Assembly (NCBI GenBank): GCA_015491815.1
Contig: WFVC01000012.1
Span: forward strand, 1-50,302
DNA length: 50,302 bases
Reading direction: 5' to 3'
Origin: Gammaproteobacteria bacterium
Lineage (GTDB): Bacteria; Pseudomonadota; Gammaproteobacteria; UBA6429; Thiohalophilaceae
Of this stretch, positions 50,293 through 50,302 are shown piece by piece. The position numbers and the translations under genes were made by a program. Below the pieces are notes generated by a model. It was not told the origin of the DNA. It saw only the letters and a program-made list of their open reading frames with translations, and did not search any database. Every line of letters begins with the position of its first letter. Positions within the stretch are counted from its first letter, which is position 1.

Positions 50293-50302
50293 GACAGCTA
50301 AC

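Larger units (their letters stand above)
49905..50302 (-). mobile_element. Second solitary integron-type cassette (reaches window end)
   Basis: Leading core GTTAGCT at 50302-50296, one gene, attC-like site at 49958-49905. About 390 bp. The core and inner box are exact complements, as in the BrnTA cassette. What lies beyond 50302 is outside the window, so more cassettes could follow. Confidence 0.6.

Noticed and set aside
1-50302. CRISPR arrays, tRNA, rRNA
   Set aside because: No regularly spaced direct repeats, no cloverleaf-like or rRNA-like sequence was noticed by reading; a dedicated scan was not possible.

Overview
The window looks like chromosomal backbone of a gammaproteobacterium, probably one of the deep-branching, sulfur-oxidiser-like orders (Chromatiales/Thiohalomonadales type). 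The evidence is the gene order lptA-lptB-rpoN-hpf-ptsN-hprK-rapZ, the HPr kinase with a full HPr (rare in enteric bacteria, usual in such lineages and in Betaproteobacteria), and the gammaproteobacterial families seen (Rsd/AlgQ, Slt, ZapE, TrmO, TrhP, DUF2835, DUF6316). The taxonomic placement is inference. No rRNA, tRNA, CRISPR array, phage or intact insertion sequence was seen.

Layout. 1-6.3 kb: envelope export (LptA end, LptB), sigma-54, ribosome hibernation, and a nitrogen/carbon-type PTS regulatory block (EIIA-Ntr, HprK, RapZ, EIIA-Man, HPr) without enzyme I. 6.3-12 kb: Uup ABC-F ATPase, a DUF465 peptide, a thioredoxin-HEAT fusion, an HDOD protein, a GIY-YIG protein and several unrecognised small genes, including a lone MbcA/ParS-like antitoxin. 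12-18 kb: a Rieske ferredoxin convergent with an ExeA-type ATPase fused to FHA, then a minus-strand operon VanY-like peptidase / Csd4-like peptidase with an atypical Gln zinc ligand / FliB-like Cys-rich protein. 18-24 kb: PilZ, a flippase-like membrane protein, an auxin-efflux-type carrier, glyoxalase I, a PAS-GGDEF-EAL protein and a MazG-like hydrolase. 24-30 kb: ilvD, slt, two very small genes, Rsd/AlgQ, YgjP-like protease. 30-36 kb: TrhP, a FGGY kinase facing glycerophosphodiesterase plus a short GlpD-type oxidase (a glycerolipid salvage set). 36-42 kb: Rip-type M50 protease, a membrane-anchored RRM protein, FKBP, CheV, WbuC cupin, thioredoxin, and an operon of a VTC2/GDPGP1-like phosphorylase, a redoxin and an FHA protein. 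42-50 kb: a BrnT/BrnA cassette, TrmO, ZapE, Fe-ADH, CDGSH protein, an Rsm/Csr-type small RNA candidate, two DUF6316-like genes, ppk behind a Pho box, and a second cassette.

Three things stand out that gene calling alone would miss. First, 46.95-47.16 kb holds a GacA-box-like palindrome followed by a non-coding stretch with seven GGA motifs, closed by a perfect 12-bp stem and a T-run: the layout of an RsmX/Y/Z or CsrB-type RNA that titrates CsrA/RsmA. Second, two separate loci (42.5-43.2 kb and 49.9-50.3 kb) have the anatomy of solitary integron gene cassettes: a leading GTTRRRY-like core, a gene or operon, and an attC-like folded site whose inner box is the exact complement of the cassette's own leading core; no integrase is in view. 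Third, the VanY/Csd4-like pair suggests cell-shape peptidoglycan trimming of the epsilonproteobacterial kind, here beside a FliB-like gene.

Dispersed repeats mark intergenic spaces: REP-like hairpins at 17.9, 30.5 and 33.5 kb, and two long MITE-like inverted repeats at 33.6 and 46.7 kb, the first of which supplies the stop codon of the short GlpD gene.
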